Source of the DNA: DAHUZL01 sp035533215
Lineage (GTDB): Bacteria; Chloroflexota; Dormibacteria; Aeolococcales; Bog-877
Length of the DNA stretch: 51,825 bases
Assembly (NCBI GenBank): GCA_035533215.1
Contig: DATLUG010000038.1
Coordinates: 1 to 51,825, forward strand
Direction: 5' to 3'
The notes under the pieces are model-generated. The model did not search any database. It was not told the origin of the DNA and saw only the letters and a program-made list of their open reading frames with translations. The position numbers and the translations under genes were made by a program. Each line of letters opens with the position of its first letter. The first letter of the stretch is position 1. Positions 31,119 through 39,568 of the stretch are shown piece by piece.

Positions 31119-32414
31119 TCAGCCGCAGTGGCCGGCGGCCAGCGCCGACACCGGCTCCAACCCGTACTCCGCCGCCAGGACGTCGACGGTGCGCTCCCAG
31201 GTGAACGTCTCCGCCCGCCGCCGGGCCGCCCGGCCCAGCCGCTCGCGCAGCAACGGGTCGGCCAGGGTGGCGGCGATCGCCGCCGCCCAGGTCCCCGGGT
31301 TGCGCCCCGCCACCAGCGACCCGGTCACCCCGTCGGCGGCCACGTCGCGGAGTCCGCCGACCGCGGCGGCGACGACCGGCGTGCCGCTCGCCAGCGCCTC
31401 CAGCGCGACCAGGCCGAACGATTCCGTGTGCGACGGCACCACCACCACGTCGGCCAGGCTGTAGAACAGGGCCAGTCGCTCCTGCGACAGCGCCCCGGCG
31501 AAGGTCACCCGGTCGGCGAGCCCCAGGGCCTGCGCCCGCCGGTTGAGCTGCTGGCGCTGGCCCACCCGCGCCCCGTCGCTGCTGTCGTCGCCGGCAAAGA
31601 GGGCGTGCACCGGCCGGGGGAGGCGGAGCCAGGGGCTGCGGTCCAGCTCGGCGAGGGCCTCGATCAGGAGGTCGGGGCCCTTGAGCGGCTCCAACCGGCC
31701 CGCGAAGAGCGCGACCAGACGGCCGTCCAGGCCCAGCCGCGCCCGCAGCGCGGCCGTGTCCCGGGGCCGGAAGCGCGCCAGGTCGACCCCCGGCGGCGCC
31801 ACCACGCACTGGTCGGAGCCGGCGCCGTACAGGCGGCGGAGGTCACGGGCCTCCTCGGGGGTGCTCACCGCCAGCCGGGCGCCGGCCGCGACCACCCGAC
31901 GCTCCGCCAGCAGCCGCTCGGGCGCGTCGCCGTCGAACCCGTGCTCGGCCTTGACCGCGGCCAGGGTGTGGGCGGTGTGCAGCCAGGGCACGTCGAGCTC
32001 GGGCGCCAGGGCGGCCGCGACGTCGCCGGTGAGCCAGTAGTGGCTGTGGAGGGCGCGGTATCGGCAGCGCCGGGGCAGGATGTGGGCACGCACCGCGGCC
32101 AGGAAGGCGTCCCGCGTCTCCGCCAGCCGCGCCTTGGGCACCCGCCGCCGGGGTCCCGCGTCGACGGCGATGACGCGGGCGTGGGGACCGAGGGGACGCT
32201 CCGGCGGCTCCTGGGGGCCGGTTCGGCGCACGAAGACGTCGCTGCCGATCCCGCGCGCCCCCAGCTCCTCGCACACCGCCCGCACGTAGACGTTGAGGCC
32301 GCCGTTCTCGCGCTCGCCGAGGCGGGCGAGCGGGGAGGCGTGGAGGCTGAGCACGGCCACCACGGGGCGGCCCCGACCCTCGCCGAAGACGAGCGGGCTA
32401 GCGGCCGACACCAC
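31119..32414 (-). CDS. GT4 family glycosyltransferase, MshA-like
   Basis: A 431-aa GT-B enzyme. The N-terminal nucleotide fold opens with VVAVLSLHASPLARLGERENGGLNVYV, matching D-inositol-3-phosphate glycosyltransferase (MshA, mycothiol) and sucrose-phosphate-synthase-like enzymes. The acceptor-side HSHYWLTG and HTAHTLAAVK are typical. The C-terminal donor domain has LFAGRLEPLKGPDLLIEAL and the EX7E motif in SHTESFGLVALEALASGTPVVA. A GTG start overlaps the upstream gene by 17 nt. No other mycothiol genes are seen here, so I leave the symbol blank. The HAD gene directly downstream could play an MshA2-like phosphatase role, which is speculation. Confidence 0.85.
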   Translation of the reverse strand: MVSAASPLVFGEGRGRPVVAVLSLHASPLARLGERENGGLNVYVRAVCEELGARGIGSDVFVRRTGPQEPPERPLGPHARVIAVDAGPRRRVPKARLAETRDAFLAAVRAHILPRRCRYRALHSHYWLTGDVAAALAPELDVPWLHTAHTLAAVKAEHGFDGDAPERLLAERRVVAAGARLAVSTPEEARDLRRLYGAGSDQCVVAPPGVDLARFRPRDTAALRARLGLDGRLVALFAGRLEPLKGPDLLIEALAELDRSPWLRLPRPVHALFAGDDSSDGARVGQRQQLNRRAQALGLADRVTFAGALSQERLALFYSLADVVVVPSHTESFGLVALEALASGTPVVAAAVGGLRDVAADGVTGSLVAGRNPGTWAAAIAATLADPLLRERLGRAARRRAETFTWERTVDVLAAEYGLEPVSALAAGHCG

Positions 32415-33519
32415 CGGGTCCCCCCGCCGGCCGCCTCGCCGCGCTGCCGACCTGGAGCGCGTGGAGGGCGCGGTCGTGCGCCCCCAGGTCGTACTTGTAC
32501 GGCTCGTTCCCGCGCAGGAAGTCGCAGCGGGTGCAGCCCTCGGCGATCGCCGCCCGGACCCCCTCGGCCACGCAGAGCAGCCCCACCGACCAGCGCGCGG
32601 CGGCGGGGTCGTAGCCGGAGTTGTAGAGATACCAGGTGCCGTCTACGGTGAAGCCGAGGGTGGCGGCGACCGGCTCCCCGCCGGTCACGAGCAGCTGCAG
32701 CCGCAGCCAGCCGGAGTCGTCGAGCCGGGCCGCGACCCGGCGGAAGAACCGGATGTTGGCCTCGGTGAGGAAGGCCGCCTTGTCGGGGTGGCTGGCGCGG
32801 TGGAGGGCGAAGAACCGGTCCAGGGCGCGCTCCAGGCCGAGCTCCCCATGCCCGACCAGCCGCCAGCCGGGGTGCTCCTGGTCCAGCCGCCGCCGCTTGC
32901 GCCGAAGCTCGTGGCGGTCCTTCTTGCCAAGACAGGTCTCCAGGTAGGCCTCGAAGTCGCCCGGGACGGCGACGACCGGGCTCACCTCCTCGGCGCGGTC
33001 GGCGACCGCGAGCCCGGCGGCGACCGCCGCCGCCTGCAGCTCGGTGAGGCTGGCCGAGCCCTCGGGCAGGAAGCGGAGGTCCAGCACCGTGCCCGGCGCG
33101 GCCCCGGCTCGAAGCCACTCGACGGTCGCCGCCGCCACCCTGGACGCGCACGCGTCCTCGGCGAGGAACCCGAGGTGGTCGCTGAGGTCGAGGCCGCCCC
33201 CGATCCGCAGGACCGTCGCCGCCCCCGGCTCGGCGCACAGCGGCAGCACCCCCACCAGCCGGTCGCCATCGCGGAAGGTGAGCCAGGACGGGGTGCGCGC
33301 CTCCCCGAACTCCTCCCACCAGCTCCACTGCCATTCCCAGCTGAGGAAGGGGTTGAGCGGATGGACGGTCGACTGGAGGGCAACCCAGTCGGCACCGAGG
33401 TGCCGGAGGGCGTCCCGTCCCGTCAGCACTGCGACCGAGAGCGCCGTGGGCAACGCGTCCGAGGCCGGCTGCGTCGCCCACGGCGCCTGACAGGAAGCCG
33501 TGATGGTCGTCGTCCTCAC
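32398..33519 (-). CDS. CelD/BcsL-type GNAT acetyltransferase (Acetyltransf_6)
   Basis: A 373-aa protein with the tandem GNAT architecture of CelD/BcsL-like and FemAB-related proteins. The conserved opening HPLNPFLSWEWQWSWWEEFG, the central KKDRHELRRKRRRLDQEH and LDRFFALHRASHPDKAAFL, and the C-terminal VAATLGFTVDGTWYLYNSGYDPAAARWSVGLLCVAEG and CDFLRGNEPYKYDLGA are all family features. These enzymes often acylate polysaccharide or lipid-linked sugars, which agrees with the coupled glycosyltransferase. I prefer the GTG at 33519 over one at 33564 because the extra residues are Gly/Ala filler close to the divergent start. Confidence 0.83.
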   Translation of the reverse strand: MRTTTITASCQAPWATQPASDALPTALSVAVLTGRDALRHLGADWVALQSTVHPLNPFLSWEWQWSWWEEFGEARTPSWLTFRDGDRLVGVLPLCAEPGAATVLRIGGGLDLSDHLGFLAEDACASRVAAATVEWLRAGAAPGTVLDLRFLPEGSASLTELQAAAVAAGLAVADRAEEVSPVVAVPGDFEAYLETCLGKKDRHELRRKRRRLDQEHPGWRLVGHGELGLERALDRFFALHRASHPDKAAFLTEANIRFFRRVAARLDDSGWLRLQLLVTGGEPVAATLGFTVDGTWYLYNSGYDPAAARWSVGLLCVAEGVRAAIAEGCTRCDFLRGNEPYKYDLGAHDRALHALQVGSAARRPAGGPGGVGR

Positions 33520-33611
33520 TGCGGGCCCGCCGAGGGCCCCCGACACCGCGCCTGCCCGGCCCACTTTACCATCGGCGTTTGATCGCTCCGCGACCGCGGG
33601 TGGAGGGTGCT

Positions 33612-34778
33612 GTGGCGGCGACCGGGCCGGGCGCGCCGATCCTGATCTGGACGGCGGGCACCGGCGGCGGCCACCGCGGGGTCGCCCGCGCGATCGTCGA
33701 GGCCGCCCAGCGGCTGGCGCTCCCGGCGGGCTCGATCCGGGTCGACGAACCCCTGGAGCGCGCCTCCCCGGCCGTTCGCCGGCTCCTCGCCGCCTACGGG
33801 CCGCTGGTGCGTCACGCCCCCCTCGCCTGGGGCGGCCTGTTCCACCTCACCCAGGCGCCGGCGCTGGGGCGGCTGGTCGCCGCCGGGTTCGAGCGCGCGC
33901 TGGTGCCGGCCCTGCGGGCGGAGCTGGTGAGCCAGCCTGTGGCGGTGGTGCTGGTCGTCCACCCGCTCCTGGTGGGGCCGGCCCTGGCGGCGCGCGCGGC
34001 CCTCCCGGGAACGGTCCCTGCGCCGGCGGTCGTGGTCCTGGTGACCGACCTCGCCGGCGGCCACCGCAGCTGGGCCCATCCCTCGGCCGACTGGACCCTC
34101 ACCGCCAGCGAGGAGGCGACCCGGTGGGCGCGGGGAGCCGGGGTGTCACCCCGGCGGACCCGGATGGTGGGGCTGCCCGTCCACCCGGACCTCGCCGGGC
34201 CCCCCCCCGACGCCGGGCCCCGGCGTCGGCTCCGGATCGCCCTCGGGCTGGACCCGGACCGGTTCGCCGTCCTGGTCACCGGCGGGGGCGAGGGGGCCGG
34301 CCCGGTCGCGGCGACGGTCGGTCGCCTCCTTTGCTCCGGTCTCGCCATCCAGGTGGCGGTCGTCTGCGGCCGCAACCGGCGCCTGGCGGCGCGCCTGGCG
34401 GGCTGGCGCGCGCCGGTGCCGCTGCGGGTCGCGGGCTGGGTCGACGACATGCCCGGCTGGCTGCGGGCCGCCGACCTCGTCGTCGGCAAGGCGGGCCCCA
34501 GCTCGGTCGCCGAGACGGCCGCCGCGGGGCTGCCGCTGCTGCTGGTCGGTGCCCTGCCCGGGCAGGAGCGCCCCAACCTGCGTCTGGTGGAGGGAGCGGG
34601 CTTCGGGGCTCCGGTCCGCGCCCAGGACCTGGTCCGGACCGTGGCCCAGCTGTCGGCCCCGGGGTCGGGCCGCTACCGGGCCATGTGCGCGGCCGCCAGG
34701 CTCTGGGGGCGCCCCGGCGCCGCCTTCACCACGGTGGAGCTGCTGGCCTCCCTGGCGAGCGCTCGCCCGGCCCCCTGA
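33612..34778 (+). CDS. MGDG-synthase/MurG-like GT28 glycosyltransferase
   Basis: A GT-B enzyme of about 388 residues. ILIWTAGTGGGHRGVARAIVEAA at the N-terminus is the monogalactosyldiacylglycerol-synthase-type glycine loop (PF06925-like), and VVVLVTDLAGGHRSWAHP follows. The C-terminal donor domain has VLVTGGGEGAGPVAATV and VVGKAGPSSVAETAAAGLPLLL with PGQERPNLRLV. GGAGGG lies 5-6 nt before the GTG at 33612, which decides that start; TTG 33579 would add 11 residues. A diacylglycerol glycosyltransferase making glycolipids is likely. Its 3' end overlaps the convergent DciA-like gene by 53 nt. Confidence 0.83.
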   Translation: MAATGPGAPILIWTAGTGGGHRGVARAIVEAAQRLALPAGSIRVDEPLERASPAVRRLLAAYGPLVRHAPLAWGGLFHLTQAPALGRLVAAGFERALVPALRAELVSQPVAVVLVVHPLLVGPALAARAALPGTVPAPAVVVLVTDLAGGHRSWAHPSADWTLTASEEATRWARGAGVSPRRTRMVGLPVHPDLAGPPPDAGPRRRLRIALGLDPDRFAVLVTGGGEGAGPVAATVGRLLCSGLAIQVAVVCGRNRRLAARLAGWRAPVPLRVAGWVDDMPGWLRAADLVVGKAGPSSVAETAAAGLPLLLVGALPGQERPNLRLVEGAGFGAPVRAQDLVRTVAQLSAPGSGRYRAMCAAARLWGRPGAAFTTVELLASLASARPAP

Positions 34779-35100
34779 CGACGGGGTCGGCCACGAACCG
34801 CAGCCGCTCCACCCGGGGCCGTTCGAGGGTGGCGTTGACGGCGTCGAGGAGGCGCCCCGCCTCCAGCTGGAGCTGGTGGGCGACGGCCGGGTGGCCGCAG
34901 GTGACGACCAGGGCCCGCCCCTCCAGGCGAAGCGCCCGCACGTACCGGCGCAGGTACGGCCCGCACTGGTCCTCGAAGGCGAGGCAGGCGCGCGCCTCCT
35001 CCACGTGCCGGGCGATCCCCATCCGGCGCAGCACCTGCGGGAGGCTGTCGGCGAGCGGGAGCAGGCTGGAGGGCCGCCGCCGATCGCCGGGACGGCTCAC
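34726..35100 (-). CDS. DUF721 / DciA-like protein
   Basis: A 124-aa protein with the DUF721 layout: LADSLPQVLRRMGIARHVEEARACLAFEDQCGPYL (helical part) then LRLEGRALVVTCGHPAVAHQLQLEAGRLLDAVNATL and VERLRFVADP (KH-like alpha/beta part). Proteins of this family next to recF include DciA, the replicative-helicase operator found where DnaC/DnaI is absent. The GTG start overlaps the recF stop as GTGA, so translation is coupled. The usual W of the family's W-x-x-V-G motif is replaced by F-E-D-Q-C-G. It is a strong candidate helicase-loading factor in this genome. Confidence 0.82.
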   Translation of the reverse strand: MSRPGDRRRPSSLLPLADSLPQVLRRMGIARHVEEARACLAFEDQCGPYLRRYVRALRLEGRALVVTCGHPAVAHQLQLEAGRLLDAVNATLERPRVERLRFVADPVVRGPGERSPGRPAAPPW

Positions 35101-36266
35101 GGTCCGAAGGGCTCGCCCGGGTCGCCGCCGAGGACCCGTCCGCCCTCCATCCGCAGGTGGCGGGCGCCCGGAACGCCCTCCGGTCCATCGCCAGCGACGG
35201 TGAGCAGGGTCTGCAGGTCGGCGCCCTCCTCCGCCAGGACCGCGAGGAGCGCCGCCTGGCGGGGCCGGTCGAGCTCCGAGAGGACGTCGTCCAGGAGCAG
35301 CACCGGCTCCTCGCCCGCGGCCAGCCGGTGGAGGCGGACCTCGGCGACCTTCACGGCGAGGACGATACTGCGCTGCTGCCCCTGGGAGGCGAAGGCGCGG
35401 GCCGGGCGCCCGTCGAGCGTCATCTCCACCTCGTCGCGATGGGGGCCGACCAGGGTCTGCCCTCGCGCCCGCTCGTCGGGCTCGGCCCGCGCCAGTCCCG
35501 CCGCCAGCCGCTCCGCCGCCTCGGTCGCTGTCCGCGGCGGCGGCTCGTCCGCTCCGGCGGCGAGCGCGGTCAGCCGCGGCCGGTAGCTGAGCCCGAGGGT
35601 CGCCGGCTCGCCCACCTCCGCCAGCGCCGTGCCGGCGAGCCGTCCCAGGGCCTCGACGAAGGCCGCCCGGGCGGCGACCATGACCGATCCGAGCTCGACC
35701 ACCGCATCGTCCCAGCTCCGGTGGGCGGCGGGCCGCCCGCGGTCCCGGGTCTGGCGCAGGGCCGCGTTGCGCTGCTCCAGGGCACGTCGGTAGCGGACCC
35801 CGGCCTCGGCGTAGGCGGCGTCCCCCTGGCTGATCGCCATGTCGAGCAGGCGGCGACGTCCCGCCGCCGCCCCCTTCACCAGCCCCAGGTCGTCGGGCCA
35901 GAAGCACACGACGCGGAGGGCGCCCAGCACGGTGCGGGCGGCGCGCGGCTGGTCGTCCAGGCGGAAGCGCCGGCGCAGACGGCCCGGGCTGGCCTCGTCC
36001 CGGTCCCAGCGGAGGTCCAGGGCGATCCGCCCCCGCCTGGCGGCCACCTCGGCCTGGAGCCGCATTGACGGGGCGCCGAAGGCGAGGCACTCGGTGAGCG
36101 AGGGGGCGAGCGGGGAGCGGGTGAGGGCGAGGACCGCGATCCCCTCCAGCAGGTTGGTCTTGCCCTGGCCGTTGCGCCCGTGGACCACGGTGAGGCCGGG
36201 GCCGAGGGTCAGGCGCAGGTCCACGTGGCTGCGGAAGGCGAACAGGCGGAGCTCGGCGATGTGCAC
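35097..36266 (-). CDS. recF: DNA replication and repair protein RecF
   Basis: A 389-aa SMC-like ATPase that loads RecA at gaps with RecO and RecR. The Walker A is HGRNGQGKTNLLEGI (about residues 29-43). RSHVDLRLTLGPGLTV precedes it, VVCFWPDDLGLVKGAAAGRRRLLD is the family middle motif, SQGQQRSIVLAVKVAE the signature and PVLLLDDVLSELD the Walker B. It has the full normal length. GTG start. It sits 42 nt downstream of dnaN, in the canonical dnaA-dnaN-recF order, and is coupled to the DUF721 gene. Confidence 0.95.
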   Translation of the reverse strand: MHIAELRLFAFRSHVDLRLTLGPGLTVVHGRNGQGKTNLLEGIAVLALTRSPLAPSLTECLAFGAPSMRLQAEVAARRGRIALDLRWDRDEASPGRLRRRFRLDDQPRAARTVLGALRVVCFWPDDLGLVKGAAAGRRRLLDMAISQGDAAYAEAGVRYRRALEQRNAALRQTRDRGRPAAHRSWDDAVVELGSVMVAARAAFVEALGRLAGTALAEVGEPATLGLSYRPRLTALAAGADEPPPRTATEAAERLAAGLARAEPDERARGQTLVGPHRDEVEMTLDGRPARAFASQGQQRSIVLAVKVAEVRLHRLAAGEEPVLLLDDVLSELDRPRQAALLAVLAEEGADLQTLLTVAGDGPEGVPGARHLRMEGGRVLGGDPGEPFGP

Positions 36267-36308
36267 GGGACGGGTGGCTGACCGCGCGGCTCGGGCGGGC
36301 CTCCGCCC

Positions 36309-37451
36309 TCAGAGCGCGACCCTGACCGGCATGATCACGTACCGGTAGCTGTCGTCGCCGACCGCTCGGACCAGCCCCGGAGCCAACGAGCCGTTCAGGA
36401 GCAGCTCGACCTCCTCACTCTCCAGGATCTGGAGGACGTCGAGCAGGTAGCGGGCGTTGAAGGCGATGCCCAGCGGCTCACCGGTCATGGTGGCGGGCAC
36501 GCTCGCCTGGTTGTCCCCCACCTCGTTGGTGGCGGCGGAGATCGTCACCGAGCCGGGCTCGCATCGGAGCTTCACCACGTTGGCGGCGTCGCGGGCGAAC
36601 AGCGCCACCACCCGGGCGGTGGCGAGCAGCTCCCGGTTGGCCAGCCGGACGGTGCTCTGCCCGCTGGTCGGCACCACCTTGGTGTAGCTCGGGTAGGTGC
36701 CCTCGATGAGGCGGGTGTGGAGCTGGAACCCGGGCAGATCGAAGCTCGCCTGGGTCTGGCTGGCGGACACCGCCAGACGGACCATCGTGCCAGCGGCCTG
36801 GCCGCGCAGGAGACGGCCGAGCTCGGCGAGGGCCCGGGCGGGCAGGATGATGGTCTGGGTGGGGACCTCCGACCCCTCGGCGGCCGCCTCCCGGCCGCCC
36901 GCCGTCAGCCGCCGCACCGCCAGCCGGTGCCCATCGGTCGCGACCAGGGTGACCGCGCGCCCCGCGATCTCGGTGAGGACGCCGGTGTACAGCGGGCGGG
37001 CCTCGTCGGAGCTGGCGGCGAGGACCGTCTGCTCGATGGCGCGGGCCAGGACCGTCGCCTCCAGGTCCAGCTGGGTGCCGTCGTCCAGCGTCGGCAGGGG
37101 CGGGAACTCGGCGGCGTCCACCCCCCGGATGTGAGCGTCGAAGCCAGCGCAGCTGAGGTGGACCGTCTGGGTGTCGGTGTCGAGGGACCAGCTGAGCGGC
37201 GCGTCCGGGAGGGCGGCGACGAACTCCGAGAGGATCCGGGCCGGGACGGTGACGCGGCCGGGGTCCTCCACCTCGGCCGAGAGCTCGTGGCGGAGGGAGA
37301 GGTCCAGGTTGGTGGCCGCCACCCGGAGCTCGGATCCCTGGCACTCGACGAGGACGTTGCCGAGGATCGGCAGGGTGGCCCGGGGCGAGACCATGCGGCT
37401 GACCGCGGCCAAACCGAAGGCCAGGGGTTGGGGCGGGACGGTGCACCTCAT
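36309..37451 (-). CDS. dnaN: DNA polymerase III beta subunit (sliding clamp)
   Basis: A 380-aa beta clamp with three repeated domains. Diagnostic stretches: AAVSRMVSPRATLPILGNVLVE near the start, VTVPARILSEFVAALPDAPLSW, TVLAASSDEARPLYTGVLTEI, VTLVATDGHRLAVRRL and, at the end, the clamp C-terminus SYRYVIMPVRV. The ATG at 37451 starts MRCTVPPQPLAF, a usual type of N-terminus. It lies 293 bp downstream of dnaA, with the probable origin between them. Confidence 0.96.
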   Translation of the reverse strand: MRCTVPPQPLAFGLAAVSRMVSPRATLPILGNVLVECQGSELRVAATNLDLSLRHELSAEVEDPGRVTVPARILSEFVAALPDAPLSWSLDTDTQTVHLSCAGFDAHIRGVDAAEFPPLPTLDDGTQLDLEATVLARAIEQTVLAASSDEARPLYTGVLTEIAGRAVTLVATDGHRLAVRRLTAGGREAAAEGSEVPTQTIILPARALAELGRLLRGQAAGTMVRLAVSASQTQASFDLPGFQLHTRLIEGTYPSYTKVVPTSGQSTVRLANRELLATARVVALFARDAANVVKLRCEPGSVTISAATNEVGDNQASVPATMTGEPLGIAFNARYLLDVLQILESEEVELLLNGSLAPGLVRAVGDDSYRYVIMPVRVAL

Positions 37452-37744
37452 GCGGCGCGACTCCTTGGCACGACCGCGGCTCCATGGCCAGCGGGCCGGG
37501 CCGGTCGGGTTGTGAACAGGCCCGAATGGTAAGACATGCGACTCATCTGAATCGGAAGCAGCCGTAGGGGGCGGGATGGTGGGGACAACTGGGTGCGGCG
37601 ATCTCGACGCGGGGTGGGAAAAGCTGTGGACGGAGCCCCGCCAGGCGGGGCGCCTCGGCGGGGGCGGGCAGGGGCGGCGGGTTCCCCACAGGCGGGGCGG
37701 GCGATTCCAACAGCCACCGGTGGATCGAGAGCCCGGGGGCGTGG
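37452..37744. other. Probable oriC (dnaA-dnaN intergenic region)
   Basis: The 293-bp gap has several 9-mers close to the high-GC DnaA box TTGTCCACA: TTGTGAACA at 37510-37518 (7/9), TTGTCCCCA on the minus strand at 37580-37588 (8/9), CCGTCCACA on the minus strand at 37625-37633 (7/9) and TTCCCCACA at 37682-37690 (7/9). A relatively AT-rich stretch (about 37520-37565) could be the unwinding element. The position between dnaA and dnaN is the usual one in high-GC Gram-positives. No perfect box is present. Confidence 0.6.
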
Positions 37745-39136
37745 TCAGACGACGTGGAGGGTCTCGCGCAGGCGGGTGAGGTCGGAGAGGAGGCGGGCGT
37801 CCTCCTTGATCTCGGTGCCGATCTTCTCGTAGGAGTGGAGGACGGTGGTGTGATCGCGTCCGCCGAAGGCCTGTCCGATCGCAGGCAGGCTCATCGCGAT
37901 CTCCTCGCGGATGATGTACATCGCGACCTGGCGGGGGAGAACGATGTGCTTGTCGCGCCGCTTGCCCTTCATCTCCTCCACCGAGATCCCGTAGTAGCCG
38001 GCGACGGCCTCCTGGATCGCCTCCACCGTCGGCGGCTGCTGGTCGGCGGTGGGGATGATGTCGTGGAGGAGCTGCGCCACCTCGGTGAGGCTGAGCGGGT
38101 GCCCGCCGGTGAGCGAGACGTGGGCGAGCAGGCGGATGAGGGCGCCCTCCAGCTCGCGGATGTTCTTCTGGATCTTGTGGGCGATGAAGGAGAGGACTTC
38201 CTCGCTGAGCCAGTGGGCCTCGTCGCCGAGCTTGCTGCGCAGGATGGCCAGCCGGGTCTCGAAGTCGGGCGGCTGGATGTCCGCCATCAGCCCGCCCTCG
38301 AAGCGCGTGCGCAGGCGGTCCTCCAGGGTCGGGATGTCACGCGGCGGCCGATCGCTGCTGATCACCAGTTGGCGGCCCAGCTCGTGGAGGGCGTTGAAGG
38401 TGTGGAAGAACTCCTCCTGGGTCCGGTCCTTGCCGGCCAGGAACTGGATGTCGTCGACCAGGAGGACGTCGACGGTGCGGAAGCGGGTGCGGAAGTCGGC
38501 CATCCGGTTCTCCTGGATGGCCAGGATCATCTGGTTGAGGAAGCTCTCGGAGGTGATGTAGGCGACCCGGCAGCGGTGGCTCTCCAGGACCGCGTGCCCG
38601 ATCGCGTGCATGAGGTGGGTCTTGCCCAGGCCCACCCCTCCGTAGAGGAAGAGCGGGTTGTAGGCGCGGCCGGGCGAGTCCCCCACCGCCCGGCTGGCGG
38701 CGTGGGCGAAGCGGGAGCTGTTCCCCACCACGAAGGCGCCGAAGGTGTAGCGGGGGTTGAGCGTCCCCAGCACGATCGCCCCGCCACGGGCGTCGCTGGC
38801 CGCGGTCGAGCCGTCGCCGGATGGTGGGGCGAGGTCGAGGACCGGTCCCCCGGTCGCCTCCGGGGGGCCGCCGGGGTCCGGCGGGCTCGCCACCGCGACG
38901 TCGACCTCGACCTCGCAGGCGAGGATGGCGGCCAGCGTCTCGCGGATCAGGGGCGCGTAGCGCTCGGCGACCCATTCGCGGGCGAGCTCCGTCGGGACCC
39001 CGAGCCGGACCCGGCGGCCGTCGTCGCCCACGTCGATGATGCGGGCGTTCTTCAGCCACGCCTCGAAGCTGGAACGGCTCACCTGGAAGCGGAGCTCGTC
39101 CTGGGCGGCGGACCAGAGCTGGTCCGGGTCGATCAC
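37745..39136 (-). CDS. dnaA: Chromosomal replication initiator DnaA
   Basis: A 463-aa initiator ATPase. Domain I (about 1-85) begins DPDQLWSAAQDELRFQVSRSSFEAWL. Domain II is a short Pro/Gly/Ala linker. Domain III has NPRYTFGAFVVGNSSRFAHAA, the Walker A LYGGVGLGKTHLMHA, Walker B VLLVDDIQFLAG and ISSDRPPRDIPTLEDRLRTRFEGGL. Domain IV ends with the box-binding GQAFGGRDHTTVLHSYEKIG. The GTG at 39136 gives the family N-terminus; upstream in-frame starts would add about 96 low-complexity residues. A possible promoter (39341-39349) gives a leader of about 200 nt. Confidence 0.96.
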   Translation of the reverse strand: MIDPDQLWSAAQDELRFQVSRSSFEAWLKNARIIDVGDDGRRVRLGVPTELAREWVAERYAPLIRETLAAILACEVEVDVAVASPPDPGGPPEATGGPVLDLAPPSGDGSTAASDARGGAIVLGTLNPRYTFGAFVVGNSSRFAHAASRAVGDSPGRAYNPLFLYGGVGLGKTHLMHAIGHAVLESHRCRVAYITSESFLNQMILAIQENRMADFRTRFRTVDVLLVDDIQFLAGKDRTQEEFFHTFNALHELGRQLVISSDRPPRDIPTLEDRLRTRFEGGLMADIQPPDFETRLAILRSKLGDEAHWLSEEVLSFIAHKIQKNIRELEGALIRLLAHVSLTGGHPLSLTEVAQLLHDIIPTADQQPPTVEAIQEAVAGYYGISVEEMKGKRRDKHIVLPRQVAMYIIREEIAMSLPAIGQAFGGRDHTTVLHSYEKIGTEIKEDARLLSDLTRLRETLHVV

Positions 39137-39340
39137 CGGGGGTCCTGTCTCTGGCGGGAGGCCGGCCCGCGCCGGCTGTCGCGACCGTCCCGCCGGCCGG
39201 GGCCGGGCGCGACGGCACGCGTGAACTCCACGATTCACACCTTTTGCACAGCAGTGGAAAACCTGCGGCGAGGCATGGTGCACCGAGGAGTGGGACGCAA
39301 TGCTGTGACCCGGTCCGACCGACCCCGGAGGCGAGTCGGA

Positions 39341-39349
39341 AGCATAGCA
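39341..39349 (-). promoter_or_regulatory. Extended -10 of dnaA
   Basis: The minus strand reads TGCTATGCT, an extended -10 (TG, one base, TATGCT). TTGCAC lies 17 bp upstream (39364-39369) as a poor -35. The identical 9-mer occurs in front of rpmH. Confidence 0.5.
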
Positions 39350-39479
39350 CCGGGGGGAGGCGGGTGCAACGAACCGCCCCGGTCCGGCCGCCCGCCGAGC
39401 GTGCCGCCGAACAGGCGTTGCCACCTCCCTCCTCGGCGGCGAACAGGCGCCCCGGCGGGGCGGCCTGGCGCGGGGCGTC

Positions 39480-39488
39480 TGCTATGCT
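39480..39488 (+). promoter_or_regulatory. Extended -10 of the rpmH operon
   Basis: TGCTATGCT, identical to the presumed dnaA -10 on the other strand. It predicts a leader of about 75 nt to rpmH. No clear -35. Confidence 0.5.
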
Positions 39489-39555
39489 GGCGGCCCGCGC
39501 CTGCGGCGTCCTGGGTGGTGTGCGCCCAGCCCCGCCCGGCCCGAGGCCGCCGGTG

Positions 39556-39561
39556 AGGAGG
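39556..39561 (+). promoter_or_regulatory. Shine-Dalgarno that fixes the rpmH ATC start
   Basis: A perfect AGGAGG ends 7 nt before the ATC codon at 39569. The in-frame TGA at 39554-39556 overlaps it, so no upstream start can be used. Confidence 0.85.
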
Positions 39562-39568
39562 CCCTTCC

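Larger units (their letters stand above)
39137..39553. promoter_or_regulatory. Divergent dnaA/rpmH control region
   Basis: No gene is seen in these 417 bp. Two DnaA-box-like 9-mers lie back to back at 39242-39250 (TTTTGCACA) and 39253-39261 (minus strand TTTTCCACT), each 7/9 to TTATCCACA, inside an AT-richer patch. They fall between the possible dnaA promoter and dnaA, fitting DnaA autoregulation or a second origin module. Confidence 0.5.

Noticed and set aside
31120..31122. CTG overlapping the glycosyltransferase stop as start of the HAD gene
   Set aside because: It is out of frame with the HAD motifs; only ATC codons are in frame.
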